From: Dryas octopetala
Taxonomy: Eukaryota; Streptophyta; Magnoliopsida; Rosales; Rosaceae
Reading direction: 5' to 3'
Assembly (NCBI GenBank): GCA_963921425.1
Contig: OY992838.1
Coordinates: 8,928,001 to 8,992,000, forward strand
DNA length: 64,000 bases
The notes under the pieces are model-generated. The model worked only from the letters and a program-made list of their open reading frames with translations, was not told where the DNA came from and searched no databases. This document shows positions 23,758 to 36,283 of this stretch, one piece after another. Positions within the stretch are counted from its first letter, which is position 1; each line of letters opens with the position of its first letter. The position numbers were made by a program, and so were the translations under genes.

Positions 23758-24178
23758 CATATTTAGTACCTAAACTTTGATCATTGTCTTAATGTGGTAC
23801 TTAAACTTTTATTTGTCCTAATTAAGTACCTAAGCTTTTATTTTGTGTTTAATAGGTACCAAAATGAATTTCTGTTAAAATTGTTAACATAAGTTAAGGA
23901 CAATATGGCCACTTCAAAAAAATTATATTTTAATTATAATTTTTTGTTTTTTTTGTTTGTGGTGTTTTTTTTTTTTATAATTTTAAACATATAAAGAAAA
24001 TAATTAAAATATAAATTTTTTTAGTGACTATATTGCCCCTAACTTTTGTTGACAATTTTAACATAAATTTATTTTAGTACCTATTAGACACAAAATAAAA
24101 GTTTACGTACTTAATTAAGACAAATAAAAATTTAGATACCACATTAAGATAAGGATGAAAGTTTAAATACTAAATATG
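23758..24178. mobile_element. Foldback element 6 (AT-rich, ~420 bp)
   Basis: The left arm beginning CATATTTAGTACCTAAACTT matches, inverted, the right arm ending at 24178 over roughly 190 bases, including AAAATTGTTAACATAA near 23877 and its partner near 24045. It is flanked by a T-run on the left and A-runs on the right, so the exact ends and any target duplication are unclear. It is AT-rich throughout, unlike elements 1-4. Confidence 0.75.
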
Positions 24179-24332
24179 AAAAAAACTCAAAAAAAAAAAA
24201 AACTAGGTCCTAGAAGAAGTGGGCCAATGGATGAACTCCAAAACGCAGCTGACTCTATGTAGGTGGGCTTTGTTGGGCTAGAGCCGAGAGGTAGGCCACC
24301 TAGTCCAGTTGAAAAATAAAGTAAAATATTCA

Positions 24333-24405
24333 CACGCCCGGTGGGACTCGAACCCACAATCGCCTGATTAGAAGTCAGATGCCTTATCCATTAGGCCACG
24401 GGCGC
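24333..24405 (-). tRNA. tRNA-Arg (anticodon TCT)
   Basis: A 73-base cloverleaf on the minus strand. The acceptor stem is GCGCCCG / CGGGCGT (first pair G-U). The D-arm has CCTAATGGATAAGG, and the anticodon arm CTGAC-TTCTAAT-style loop carries TCT, which reads AGA codons. The T-arm is GTGGGTTCGAGTCCCAC (box B GGTTCGAGTCC intact). The discriminator base is G. There is no intron. Confidence 0.95.
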
Positions 24406-25229
24406 TAGATGCTATGCTCTAACAAAAAATAATATTTAACTGTTAAAGGTACAGATAGTTTTGTTGACATGGCCCACATGGCGACAAGAGAAGAAAATAA
24501 TTTCTTCTTTTTATTGAGTACTATGAGTCTATGACACACTAACCTTCATGATAATTATTTTATTTGGTTGACCAGAATGAGATCATTCTCGAGCCACTTA
24601 ATTGAATAATTATCTTTTGTTTTTTTGGTCTGAAAAATTGAATAAGTATCTATCTTAACATACTAGACTGACAGCTAAGACTAATGGACCCTAAGCCAAT
24701 AGAGTGAAATACTTAAAAAGACTTAACCCTTTATATTGAATTTCAATTTATACCTTTACATTTGAAATGCCTTATGAACAGCTTGTAGCCTTGTACTAAC
24801 AACCGTTTATGTGGTGGTGAGGATGGGTTAGAATTAGGATAAGTCTAAGATTCAATTTCTTCTATTATAACAAAAAATAAAAAAGGAACAATAGAACTCA
24901 GTTGTACGTCAAGTTAACCTTGAGAAAGTTTTGGGTGCATGCCTCTTAATTTGTGATATAGGCTGATTATTAGGATTTAAACTAAAACTAAGGCTGCTAG
25001 CTTAAATTAAGGTCTAATTTATAAAGCTGATTAAGAGAGCAAATTTATGTCCTGAAAACTTATATGCATTGATGTACACCTTTCAATTGAATATGCATTA
25101 CAATGATCGTCTCCCTTTCTAAAGTTTCTTTTTCAACAGAAAAGAATAGCTATCAACAAAGTATTGATATGAAAAGTTTGTATTGTTCCCTATGTCGCAA
25201 ATCGCAATGGAATCACCAAACTACAATTC
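24406..25229. other. Intergenic region upstream of tRNA-Arg
   Basis: AT-rich with no gene recognised; bases close to 25229 would be the 3' UTR of the rhomboid-like gene. Confidence 0.5.
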
Positions 25230-28200
25230 TTATGAGCATATCACACTGCACAAGTCATTTATCCTAGCTTGAGAAATGTTGGTGAATGGAAGAACCTTGA
25301 AGTTCCCGTTACCCATGCAGGTCAAAGTCAACTGTTCATTGCTCACCATGGTCTGCATCATTGAAGATCAAGCACAAGAAAGTCAGTCAGAATACAGACA
25401 GTTGAGTGAGTTTGAAGTAACTAGGAGGAGGAATTAACTTGCAAATAGAAAAATGTTCTTGTTGTTAGATGTCCCTTCTGTAACAGGAAGGTGCTACTCA
25501 TTACTAACACAAAACCTAAGAGAGCATGCAGCATTATGTGTGGGGCAAACAGAGGCAAAATTGAAACAGGCAAGCTACTCCATCATAGAAGTAAGAAATA
25601 AATGTGAATATAACCCTAAATATGGGAGCTGGAATGAAATGAAAACATACATTGTGTTAGAAAGGAATTATTATCCATCCTGGAAAACAGTTCTAGTCAC
25701 TAACAGTATTTTCATCATGTATAGTAACCAATGTGCAGCATAGGGTATCAATTTTACCAACAGAATCTGTAACATGGAGCATACTTCCCAATCTGGCATA
25801 TAAGAGGAAAACATTCCTTTCCTATCTTTTCTATAATTGTAATTCTGCTCCTTCCTCCTTAGATGATTAAATGTTTCTTGGCAGGAATTCCATTTTCATG
25901 GTCGCTCACTTTTCATGCAGATATTTGAAAACAGAATGACTGCTAATACTTGTTCACTGGGACCTATACGTATCATTTCTCACTCTCTGCAAACTTACTC
26001 CACTTATTGGTTCCTAGATTGTCATGAGAAAGAAAAGAATACCTGGAATCGTACAACCTTGTTGAAGGTTCTCATTAGGAAAGAATTTCTTTAGAAATCA
26101 ACTATCCTTGGTTGCACTGCTTCTTAACAATGTGAAGAGAGGCACAATTACATAAAATAAAGCGATGTTTAGCTTTAAGTACTTTTTACTCCAAGATTAT
26201 TTGCTTCTTTTATAGAGGTGGGGAAGGGGAAAGGAGGGGAGGATAAACTTATGCCAATTTTTACCCCCCTCCAATTTACGATTTGCTACTTCCAGTATTT
26301 ATACAGATTAAGGTGCTACAATCAGATATATACCTCACAAGAAGTTTCCACGTTTCCGCAGCTCCATCTTTTGGAAGGGACACAGTCAATATAACTACAC
26401 CAACTGCAGTACTGGTTCAGGTCAATGCCTTGCAGAACTGCTACAAGACATCCAGCAAGCCTGCATATAAAAAACTCATGTTAATTTTAAATGACAAGAA
26501 ACAATGTAGAACATGTTCTATAAACATGAGAAACACTCACATAAGACCAAAGAGAAGAAAAGTGACACTTTTATAGATTGGTCTGTCCAGCTTCTGCCTC
26601 AGCCTCGACTTGATAGAACTTTTAAGACTACATTCCAAGAGGCCTCCTTTAACTTGAACCACTTCTTTAATCTGAGGACTGGATAAAAGCACAGATCCAA
26701 GTAGGAATCCTGATATAAACCCTCCAATGCTTGAAAAGTTGTCCACATAAGGTAGCAAACCAAGGAGAAAATTGCCAATGGAGACAAATGTTACTGATGC
26801 CAGAGCTGTGAACTGCAATCAAATGAAGCACAAAACATTACATTATTAAATCAGATCATGAAAAAGAGATCAAGCTGAATGAGAAAAAAAAGTAGGTAGA
26901 AAACCTTATTGGTGCATGTTTCCCAGTTTTGAATCAATGCAGAAAGTGTGGCTCCAAGTAACCCATATAGAGCTCCAGAAGAACCCACTGCTGGGCTTTT
27001 CTCAACAAAAAGTGCAGCCACCAATGAACCAACAAAAGCAGAGACTATATAGATTAACCCAGCGATTACTGTCACAAAGGAAAAAAAAAAAAAAAAGAAT
27101 AAGAGAGTGTCTAAAAATTTCAAGAGCTACACATAAACCTAATTGATCTTGCAGAATATGGTCCAGAAATGGAAATGGAAAGGAAAATCTACATGGTCCA
27201 AACTCTTGCTCCAAGTGAATTCCAACAAAGATAACACTGCTAAGGTTGATCACAAGGTGGATGGTTCCAGCATGCAGACATGGAAATGTGAAAAGACGCC
27301 AAGTTTGGTGATTCTCTGTCAAAAATGTCCGTCGAAGAGCTCCCACTTCATCAAGCCTGCAATACCATTAGCATTGTGGGTGAAACCATCACATATAACG
27401 ACCCACATAAAGTGTTGGGGTAATTAGGGAAGTCTTTATACATTTCCTGTAAAACTAAAGCTTTACCAAAGACCACAAGCATGTTCATGCATTCTACCAC
27501 AGCTTTTAGAATCACCATTCTAGCAATCTCTCAATTCAAACATTTACACAGATGAGGCCAAATGCCAACTTGACAAGACTACAAAAACCACAAAGAATTC
27601 TACTAAAGCCAACACAGGTAACCAATTTTCATTTTTTATTTTTTTGCAACCAAACTTTCCATAATTAAAAGATATAAAGTTGAGCATAGAACTGAAGAAC
27701 CAAATATGTTTTATAAGAAAATGCCTAACTCCCTTCACCAAAACAATGGTCCTAGATACGGGTCCCAATAAGCAGTGACAACAACTGGATGTAACAACTG
27801 ATGAAACATCAACATAATGAAGCAAACTATGCAGAGATAAGGGAAATAAAACTCTTTCCATATTTTCAGAAATCCCTTTGTTTTCTCAGCAACCAAACAC
27901 AGAACACCAAATTAGACTCGATATCAAAGAAATTACTGAAAGATTCATCAAAGAAACTCAGAATTGAAAATTAACTGCCGCCAAAACCGTTCTCTGAAAT
28001 CAAACAGAAAAAAGCTTCGAATCAAGAACAAGAAAAGCTCTCACGTGGAAGCCGAAGGGCCAAGGAGTGGATTCTCGGAGAGTGGCTGAAAGGACAACCT
28101 TCCGAAGGCCTTGAGGGCGCAGTCGCCGTGAGACTTGCGCCAGCAGTCGTTGACGACCATGGTGGCTGTGAAGGCCACGATGTGAAGGATGACGAAGAGC

Positions 28201-28370
28201 GAGATGATCCACGTGTCAGCTCGGCGACGGCGGCGAGGAGTGCTCCTCCGGTAGCAGAGGGAGGTGAACAAGGAGAGAATCGGACTCTGATCTTGGAGCT
28301 GGGTTTCGGTGGAGAATGGGATTGAAGGCTTGATGTCGATTAGGGTTTGAAGCTTTGCTGGGTCGGCCAT
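25230..28370 (-). CDS. Rhomboid-like protein without the catalytic His (RBL8/KOMPEITO-like pseudoprotease), 391 aa
   Basis: Six exons on the minus strand: 28370-28045, 27356-27193, 27068-26905, 26812-26541, 26460-26334 and 25352-25230 (1176 nt). All have GT-AG borders and consistent phases. Seven hydrophobic segments fit a rhomboid core; the first lies at about residues 53-73 after a basic RRRRR stretch. The HAGTIHLVIN motif is at about 137-146, GSSG with the nucleophile-position Ser at about 194, and a Cys-rich C-terminal domain (CSWCSYIDCVPSKRWSCG). The catalytic His of active rhomboids (DNFAHIGGF) is replaced: this protein reads VDNFSSIGGF, Ser at about 246. It is therefore predicted to be proteolytically inactive, like Arabidopsis RBL8 (KOMPEITO, pollen-wall formation). 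RBL8 orthology is inference. The start MADPAKLQ is preferred over an in-frame upstream ATG (28424). Confidence 0.87.
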
Positions 28371-28600
28371 TGTTTGTTTCTCTGCAAGAATTGTGTGAAA
28401 ATGGGTTTTTTCTTTGGAGCTCACTCGCAGAGAGAGAGAGAACTGAGAAGGAAGCTAATCCGTCTCGTGGGTTTTATACCGGTTTGTGTTTCCAGCTGTT
28501 AAACGGTTGGGGGATTTGGCGGGAATTTTCTTTGAGCGGTTTGGTAGTGCTGAAACGAAGTTGCATATAAGTATCTAAAATAACACATTAATTATCAACC
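28371..28600. other. Shared upstream region of the rhomboid-like gene and tRNA-Trp
   Basis: Only 230 bases separate the rhomboid-like start codon from the tRNA-Trp gene. An (AG)n stretch near 28425-28441 falls in the leader of the minus-strand gene. Confidence 0.5.
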
Positions 28601-28672
28601 GGATCCGTGGCGCAATGGTAGCGCGTCTGACTCCAGATCAGAAGGTTGCGTGTTCGATTCACGTCGGGTTCA
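28601..28672 (+). tRNA. tRNA-Trp (anticodon CCA)
   Basis: A 72-base cloverleaf. The acceptor stem GGATCCG pairs with CGGGTTC, with discriminator A. The D-arm has GCGCAATGGTAGCGC, the anticodon arm TCTGA-CTCCAGA-TCAGA reads UGG, and the T-arm is GCGTGTTCGATTCACG. It matches the canonical plant nuclear tRNA-Trp. There is no intron. Confidence 0.96.
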
Positions 28673-30900
28673 ATCCCCATTTTTTTCCTTTTTATTATTA
28701 TTTTTAGTTTTTCTCTCTACTATAATTGACAAATTTAGTATATAACATATTATAAATCATAAAATTGCATATTGCATAAAATTATAACTCACATAAATAA
28801 TCACGCTATGTTGCATAAAATTACAAGGGCAATTTTAGAGATGTTAAATGGGTCAAATTAATATTAACGCGATAAGATTAAAATGGACATGAAAAGAATG
28901 CAAAACAAATTGAACCAGTTCTAGTACAACTTAAGTTTTTAACTCATTAGGCATTGTGTGACACAAGCACACAATGAGCTTATATAGATAATTTAACATT
29001 GTTTTTCCATTTTAGAAAAACTTTTCAACAAAAAATTCAATATGTTTAATTATAATAACTATAAACTAACATAAGAGAACCTTTAACCCTGAAAAATAAA
29101 AAAAATAAAAAAAATCAAAGAACTCGTAGGTTGATGTGTTTTAAGGCACAACACAAACATGATATGAGTATAAAACTATGAATAGGTTGTGAACTTAGAT
29201 CTTATTTATTTAGGTTAGTATAAGTATGATATCATATATAATTATGAAATGATTCAATTAAGCACGACACAAAACATGAATGCATTACATGTTAGACTCC
29301 TCTAATTAATATTATATTTATCTTATTAAAAAAATGAGTAATTTGATTGGATTTGAATCCTCTCCTAACCTTAATTATCTCCTAACCTTCCTAATCTTTT
29401 AACTAGAGTCACATATGAAACACTAAATTTTGCGGCTTAAATAAATTGTGGTCTTTTTATGTTCTTTTATCTCTCCATCCCCAACCTCCATTCTCTGGCA
29501 AAAAATTTAGCTTGAGACTTTTAAATTTCTCTCTTGTAGACGGAACAACTTTGACACCGTCTCAAGACTCTCAACCGCATGATTACCAATAATTCTCAAC
29601 CATTACTTTTTGCTTTCATAACTCACTAGATCTAAGAATTTTCATTGCTAATCTCTGTATTCTTTGATCAATTTGTGATTTCAATGGCTATAACATTCTT
29701 AGGCCCACTAGAGACAAATCTCAAACAAAAAAATTTTAATTGCACCTTCCATCCATATTTTCCCTCTTGTTTGATCTGAGTAATTTCATCCAACACTAGA
29801 AGCAATCCCAAATTTATTTATGAGATTTATTTTTGTGTTTATTAGTTGTCAAGAAAATAAGAGAAAGTGAAAGTTAAGAGAAAAAAAGAAGGCTCACAAA
29901 CATATAATTTGATAGATGAGGAAGAATAAAATAAAAGGGGATATTATGAAATTAAAGATATTTGTTGCATTTTAATTTCATTTGATTGATCAAAAGAGTT
30001 TAATTAAGTTCTACTGTTGTAGAAACTCTTGAGCCCAATGATCTATACAATAATATTCCCATAGCGTTATACTGTATTACTGTTTCCTTGGTCAAATAAA
30101 TTCAAAGGCAAAAAAACAATGCAAGAACTGTCTTGAATTTAAGGGAAGAGTGATGAGTTCTCTACAATGGTGGGGTGGTAGCAGATGAGTAATGTACAAT
30201 GGTGGGGTGGTGGCTGGGAAATGAAGGGGATGAGTTTGTGCTTGATTAATGGGCATGGCCGACATAATGAGGGGCCAAAAATTTCTAGAAGAGTGGAGGT
30301 GTGCTTTTAATGGCAAAATGGAGTAAAATAAAATGTAAAAAAATTCAAAACTATTATGAGCCATAAGATTTATTTTTGGACATGTGACATTAAGAGATTA
30401 AAAGTGTATGTAGATTAAAAAAAGCTTAGGCTAGGAGAGGATTCAAGTCTATTTTGATTTTTAAGTGACTCACTCTTTTATTTACCTACCAAATTGGACG
30501 CCAAAATTGAGTCCGTGGGTCAACTTTGGTTGGATGCTTCACAGCCTTCACTCCAGTCACATACTCACCAGTCACCATCCATATCCATTATCATCATCAT
30601 TTATTTTAGCGGCAATAGACGGCTATGGCAGTACTGTATGGCCTATGGTATTAACTAATTAATTGGTATTGCGCACGAAACATCTCAACGTTCCATACTT
30701 TTAACGGTTGAGATTCAAACCCGTTTAGCAAAGATGTATAAAATCAAGTGTTTGGGTGTGACCCGGATGCTACTGAAACTGAAATAACAAGAACGTGTTC
30801 CTTCCCACTTCCTGAGCTACTTCGTAGAACCAGAAAAATTGTTGGTTGTTTTTGATATTCAAAGGGCACCTTCTCTCTGCATAAAAAATCAAACCCATTT
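28673..30900. other. Intergenic region
   Basis: AT-rich, no gene or clear transposon. The 5' leader of the next gene probably begins around 30,900. Confidence 0.5.
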
Positions 30901-30927
30901 CATCAGCTGCTCTCTCTCTCTCTACAG

Positions 30928-31946
30928 GTGCGTTATTTTTCTTCATTTTTCTTTTGGCTATATGGGTTTCCAATTTCCACCTCTGATTTTGATTTTATGT
31001 CTGCAAAGTAGAAGCAACTTCTAGCTATGGTTTACACCTCTAATTTTGTTGTTTTTTAATGTACCATTGTTATGGATCAAATGCAATTGATGAATGGATA
31101 GTAGAAGCAACTTCCAGCCATGGGTTTCCAGCTCTGATTTTGTTATTTGCGTTTTATGAACTTATTGACTTCCCTTGATTGTAGTTTTTATGGGAAAGTT
31201 TTCAACTTTGTTAAATTTTTATGGGTTCACTTCGGATTTTTGTGGCTGAACTTTATTTTCTTCGTTTGCACCTTTGATATGTTGTTTCTTTACCTCATAC
31301 TGTAAAACAGGACCCAGCTTTATTAGAAATATGGCATTTTCTGCCTTCCCACGGCAAGAGTAGTCTAATGTTATGTAGCCATTTTTTTTCCTCCAAACTC
31401 TGGTTATGGAGAGAAGGAGATTACCCCATACACTGAAACTACCACACACCTAGTTTTGAAGCTTTCTTCACTATGGGTATATTTTTGGCAATTTTTCCTT
31501 TCTGGGTTAGCGCTCTGAATTTGAATTTCTTCTCAACTCAGATATATTGTGAAATTACATTACCGATTGGATTCTGATATTTAATGAGTATCTGATTTGA
31601 GATCCCTACATATATGGATTTTGGGAATTTTGGGTATCTTTTCCCCATTTTACAATTATCTCATGATCCATGGGTTTTTTGTTTTTGCAGTCAATATTTA
31701 TCTAAATTTAATTGGTTTTATTCAGTTTCATCTTTCATTATGACTATTGACTAGTGAGTTATAAGGATAGCTTCATAATCCTAATAATTTTTAGTTATAA
31801 GGGTAGCTTCATAATCTTCTGTTTTGCCTTGTAACTAGTGAAACTTGTACCAAGTTGGAAAATTTAAGTCAGTTATTTGTGTGTGGTGCATTTGCATGTT
31901 GATGTGAAATCATATTGTGGGTTTTTGACAAGTAATTGGCTGTAGG
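30928..31946 (+). other. Probable 5' UTR intron of the PPCS gene
   Basis: A CT-rich leader ends CTACAG followed by GTGCGTTATTTT (donor at 30928). A matching acceptor, TGTAG, ends near 31946, nine bases before the start codon. A leader intron of about 1 kb is plausible; it is inferred from splice-site sequence only. Confidence 0.5.
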
Positions 31947-31955
31947 CAATTTCAA

Positions 31956-34900
31956 ATGGCTCTAACGAATGGGGTGGGAGTTCCAAAAGAAACACTGGAT
32001 GCAGAAATCAAGTCCTTTTTTGATTCAGCTCCTCCTTTGAAGAACAGTGTTGATGTTAGTGAAAAACTTGAGGAATTTGTGAAGAAGAATTCAGGTATAT
32101 TCACGTTTTGCATTGCTACATTTATATTTTCCAATTCTATTGACTACCTTAGGTCCCCTTAGGTCCATTTCCATTATTTTGTTGGGTGTTAAAATAAGGT
32201 TTGGTGGGTTTTGATTGACTCAACATGTGTTGTAGGAAATAGAGGAACTAGGAGGGTGGTTTGTGTGACATCGGGTGGCACCACAGTTCCTCTGGAGCAA
32301 CGATGTGTTCGCTACATCGACAACTTCAGCTCAGGTCATAGAGGAGCAGCATCCACAGAGTATATAACCTTACACATCACTGAATAGGCCATCTTTAATA
32401 TTACAGACTTATGGATTGGACTTTCCTGATAATATTGCAGGTACTTTTTGAAGGCAGGTTATGCTGTCATCTTTCTATATCGAAGGTAATCTCTATTCCT
32501 ATTATTTTATATATATCATCTATTCATATTTCAACAAGTTTACATGGTCTAAGATAAATTTTTTTTGCATGTTTTCTGTGGATGGTTTATAAATTTTATG
32601 CAGGGGAACTTGCCAACCATATTGCAGATCTCTTCCCGATGATCCCTTACTTGAATGTTGTGAAATTGTGGATGAGTCAAATATTCAAGGTTTGTAGTTA
32701 GTGTAAGCCACATCATGGTTATATATGTTTTTTTTTTCTTTTTTCTTGAGGATAAAATAAAAATGGACTGCAAAGAAAATTTATGCTCCCCCTCTCAAGT
32801 TTTGGTATGACAAAATGATGCATAAATTCATGCAATACCAGTTACAATAGTAACAAAAAACTTCTACCTTGAGAAAAGACCTTGGTATGAAATAACAACA
32901 CAATTTCTGTGGTGCAATGGCTATATAATTACACAACTCAAATACTTAATTTCCATGGCCTAATTAACAATGACTGCGTTACGATCTGAAGGTAATTAAG
33001 CCTTTCACAACTGGAACTCGAACCTTGACAACTGGTCGTGGAATTTTTAAGAACCAACCAATACTCCTCAAATGCTCCAAGCCGTCACTAGACACTGGAT
33101 TAAAATGCCTTGGTATTATGTGTGGCATAACACTGAGTCATTATTACTGGTAGTTGAGTGAAGCTACCCAAAGAAGAGAAGGCTACCATTGAGCCAGTAT
33201 CGATAAGTAGGCTGACAAGGACGTCAACTTTTGGAAGCATGGTTGAATACTGGAATGTTACAGTCCTAAGGAAAGTAATTAGGCCTTCCGCTCCTTGACA
33301 ACTGGAACTTTTGAGAAGCATTGGCTGGTTCGTAACAGGTTGTTGCTTGAGGAATCAAATGTGAACTTAACAGAGGAAAAGTATTTTTGTCTGCATTAAT
33401 AATAGAGACATAAAACTTTCTCCTTGTCATCTAGCTACACTTTTTCTATCATCTGTTCTGACACGTTTAGCATAAGTAGTGAAAAAAATTTAGATTTTTG
33501 TGTGCTACCTATAGGAGTTGATTGCACTCAAGTCTTGGAAGTTAAGGTTCTGGCTGAATGATTGAGTTTTGGGGTGATGGGAAGCAGGAATCTTTCAAAT
33601 TGTTTCTTTTCTCGCAGCTTTCTGGTGACGTCAAATAGTCAAATCTGATTATTAATATTATATGAACCTTTGTTTGTTCCTGCTGAGATGACTGAACTTT
33701 GTTTCATACTCCAGTGTGCCCGTCACATTCTGAGGCAGTGAAGAGCGCTATCACTAAGACTCATGCTGTATGGACCACTTTTATTTAACTTGCGTTGAGT
33801 GATATATGTATTTACTTATTCCATATTGTGACATTTTTCCTCTTGGTCTATAATGCATTAGCAGATGATTAGCTCAACGTTACAGTGAATGCTATATGGG
33901 GTTTTATTCTATTGCAGGCAGTAGCAGATGACCTCCTGTTGAAACTTCCTTTTACAACCATATTTGAGTATCTTCAGGTTAGGTTAAGTTGGTTGTTAAC
34001 TGAAATTTTTTAACACAAAATGTTCTAGCAGCTGCCTCAAAGCTGCCTGCACTGCTTTACATTATGTTAAGTGGCTGGAAGCTTTGGATATAATAGTTAG
34101 TCTCTCCTATGCGTGACTTATTGATCTTTGTATTATGAGCAGATGTTGCAGATGATTGCGTTATCAATGAGAAGTTTTGGACCACAAGCCATTCTTTATC
34201 TTGCAGCAGCAGTATCTGACTTTTATGTTCCCTGGAAGAGCATGGTAATGGTTAAATATATTGAAATTAGTGTTGTGCTCTTCACTCTGTTTTTAAAGAA
34301 GTTGACTATCTATGGTGATAGCTGCGTTCCAGAAAAATACGTGGACTATTTGTTTCACTTTTTCTTTGTTTGTTGGGTACTATATGCTTCACAGTACTCT
34401 CAATTTAGCATTACATCCTATTGCAATATTACAAAAAAAAAAAAAAAAAGTGAACGAGATGAAGTGCTTTTTGAAGTACCAAAGATAGCCCAGGCATTAG
34501 ATCCTGTGTCATTTAGTTTAGCAGAGGAAACCTCACCACTAAGTCAAAATTGTTTCAGAGTTTCCAACCACTCAGAGGGCATACAGTGATACAAATACTT
34601 CTTGCAAAGCCATTTGAATAAAATATTATTTCATGTCTATGCTTCATTTTCTTAAAAAAAAAAAAAACATATTTTTGCAGGCAGAGCACAAAATTCAATC
34701 AGGGTCTGGTCCGTTGGACATGCGACTTGTTCAGGTGCCAAAGATGCTCTCAGTGCTGAGGAAAGACTGGGTCCCCATGGCCTTCTGTATATCATTCAAG
34801 GTCAGATATGAAGCTTCTGCTTCCTTGTAGTTTACTGGTCATATCCATAGAAGCTTTTTTTTTTTTTTTTTTTTCTTGTGTCCTGTCACTGCACGTGGAT

Positions 34901-35564
34901 GAAAATTTATTGTTGACTTCAATAATTCTGTTGGGGGGAAGTCATTTAAAAGATCTCTAATCTCAATTTTTCTGTTGTCATATTCTCATGTTTGAAAATA
35001 GATTGGATAGGTGTAGACAGACTTAAGTTATTTTTCCACTATGCCTTGTATCTCAAAGAAAGTGGACCCATATATCGTCCCCTACATGTATGATGCAGTC
35101 ATATCTAGATACTATAAAATATCGTGCTCCTTAACTTTCTCTAATGTCTTATTGTATAATTTGTGTTTCCTGGAAAAGTTTAACAGGTTAACTCCCCTGC
35201 TCGGCTGCCCCACCTTTGAATAATATAATTGGGTATCTGACCCAAAATGACAAATAAAATACAGAAATAACATATCACAGTATTATGTTTTGGGACTAAA
35301 CCTTTGACATGCATGACTGAACAGCTAGAGACAGATTCGAAGATTCTTTTAGAGAAGGCTGATATGGCTCTTAAGAGGTACAATATGCATATGGTTGTAG
35401 CGAATGAACTTTCTAACCGCAAAGAAGAGGTTATAGTCGTCACTAGCAATGAAAAGATTTCAGTTCGCCGAAATAAGTCTCTAGGTGTTGATGATGTGGA
35501 GAGTTCCCTTATTGAACTAATTGTGGAGAGACATTCATCTTATGTCGAGAATCCTGATCTATAG
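31956..35564 (+). CDS. PPCS: Phosphopantothenate-cysteine ligase (PPCS/CoaB), 322 aa, nine exons
   Basis: Exons: 31956-32094, 32236-32359, 32441-32485, 32604-32689, 33715-33767, 33918-33977, 34143-34244, 34681-34800, 35325-35564 (969 nt, phases consistent). The enzyme joins 4'-phosphopantothenate and cysteine, the second step of coenzyme A synthesis, in the cytosol. Family motifs: [14 protein letters not shown] (nucleotide-binding Rossmann-like start), [26 protein letters not shown], and [20 protein letters not shown] with its lysine after the dimer helix. The C-terminus reads [20 protein letters not shown]. The plant and animal enzymes use ATP or CTP and are stand-alone, not fused to the decarboxylase as in bacteria; this one is also stand-alone. 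The start MALTNGVG is the first ATG in the last leader segment. Intron 4 (1025 bases) contains a decayed internal repeat. Its 3' end faces the DnaJ gene (convergent). Confidence 0.92.
32690..33714. other. Large intron 4 of PPCS with an internal duplication
   Basis: A block near 32990-33035 (AAGGTAATTAAGCC, TTGACAACTGG) recurs diverged near 33271-33310 (AAAGTAATTAGGCC, TTGACAACTGG). This suggests an inserted, decayed repeat in the intron. Confidence 0.45.
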
Positions 35565-36283
35565 ATTGATATTTATCCAAGAGATGATTGGTGCAACAAG
35601 CAGTTCCCATTCTGTCAAACATTGCCTAGTACTGTATTTTGTGGGCTATGTAACACCAGCTTTCCTTTGCCTTGGTGAACATTTTTCTTAACATATAGTT
35701 CGTTTTATCTCTGAGTACTTAGTTTGCTTATCGAGCAAAAGATTGTCCAACGTAATTTTCTCTTGAAAGCAATCAAATTACTTGTAAAATATCAATCATA
35801 CCTTTGAGGGGAGATAAAGAAGTTCTAACTATCTCTCTGATATTTCAAGGAAAAGTTCCAGTCAATAAAGCTTTAGTTCTCATTTTCTCCTTGGGAAAGA
35901 TTTGAGGGTCCTAATAGAGTAATCTTGATTCCTATATTTTGAAATAAATCTATAGTTTTGAAGAATTGGTTGTTGAATCAGATCCAGAAACAGCGCAGCA
36001 TTCCATCATGATTGATCAGTCATCCAAAGCTGCTGAGAATTTTTGAAGATTGAGAGATTTCTTTGAAGCATGCATACAAGGCAGGGGAACACATCTGATT
36101 TAATTGAATGGCAATTTCTCATTAATTTCTTTATATTTCTGCAACGAAAAAATATATACAGATTCTTTTTCTCTCACTGTAGAATAAAAATATGGAATAA
36201 AAATATGGGCGGATACGTCTTCATCGGACGATCCAAAAGGTATTCTATAATACAATGTGGGAAGACAATGAGTAATTCTTTGT
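35565..36283. other. Convergent intergenic gap between PPCS and DnaJ
   Basis: About 720 bases that should contain both 3' UTRs. No further gene is recognised. Confidence 0.6.

Noticed and set aside
25453-25743. 96-codon plus-strand frame
   Set aside because: It lies in an intron of the minus-strand rhomboid-like gene and has no recognisable domain.
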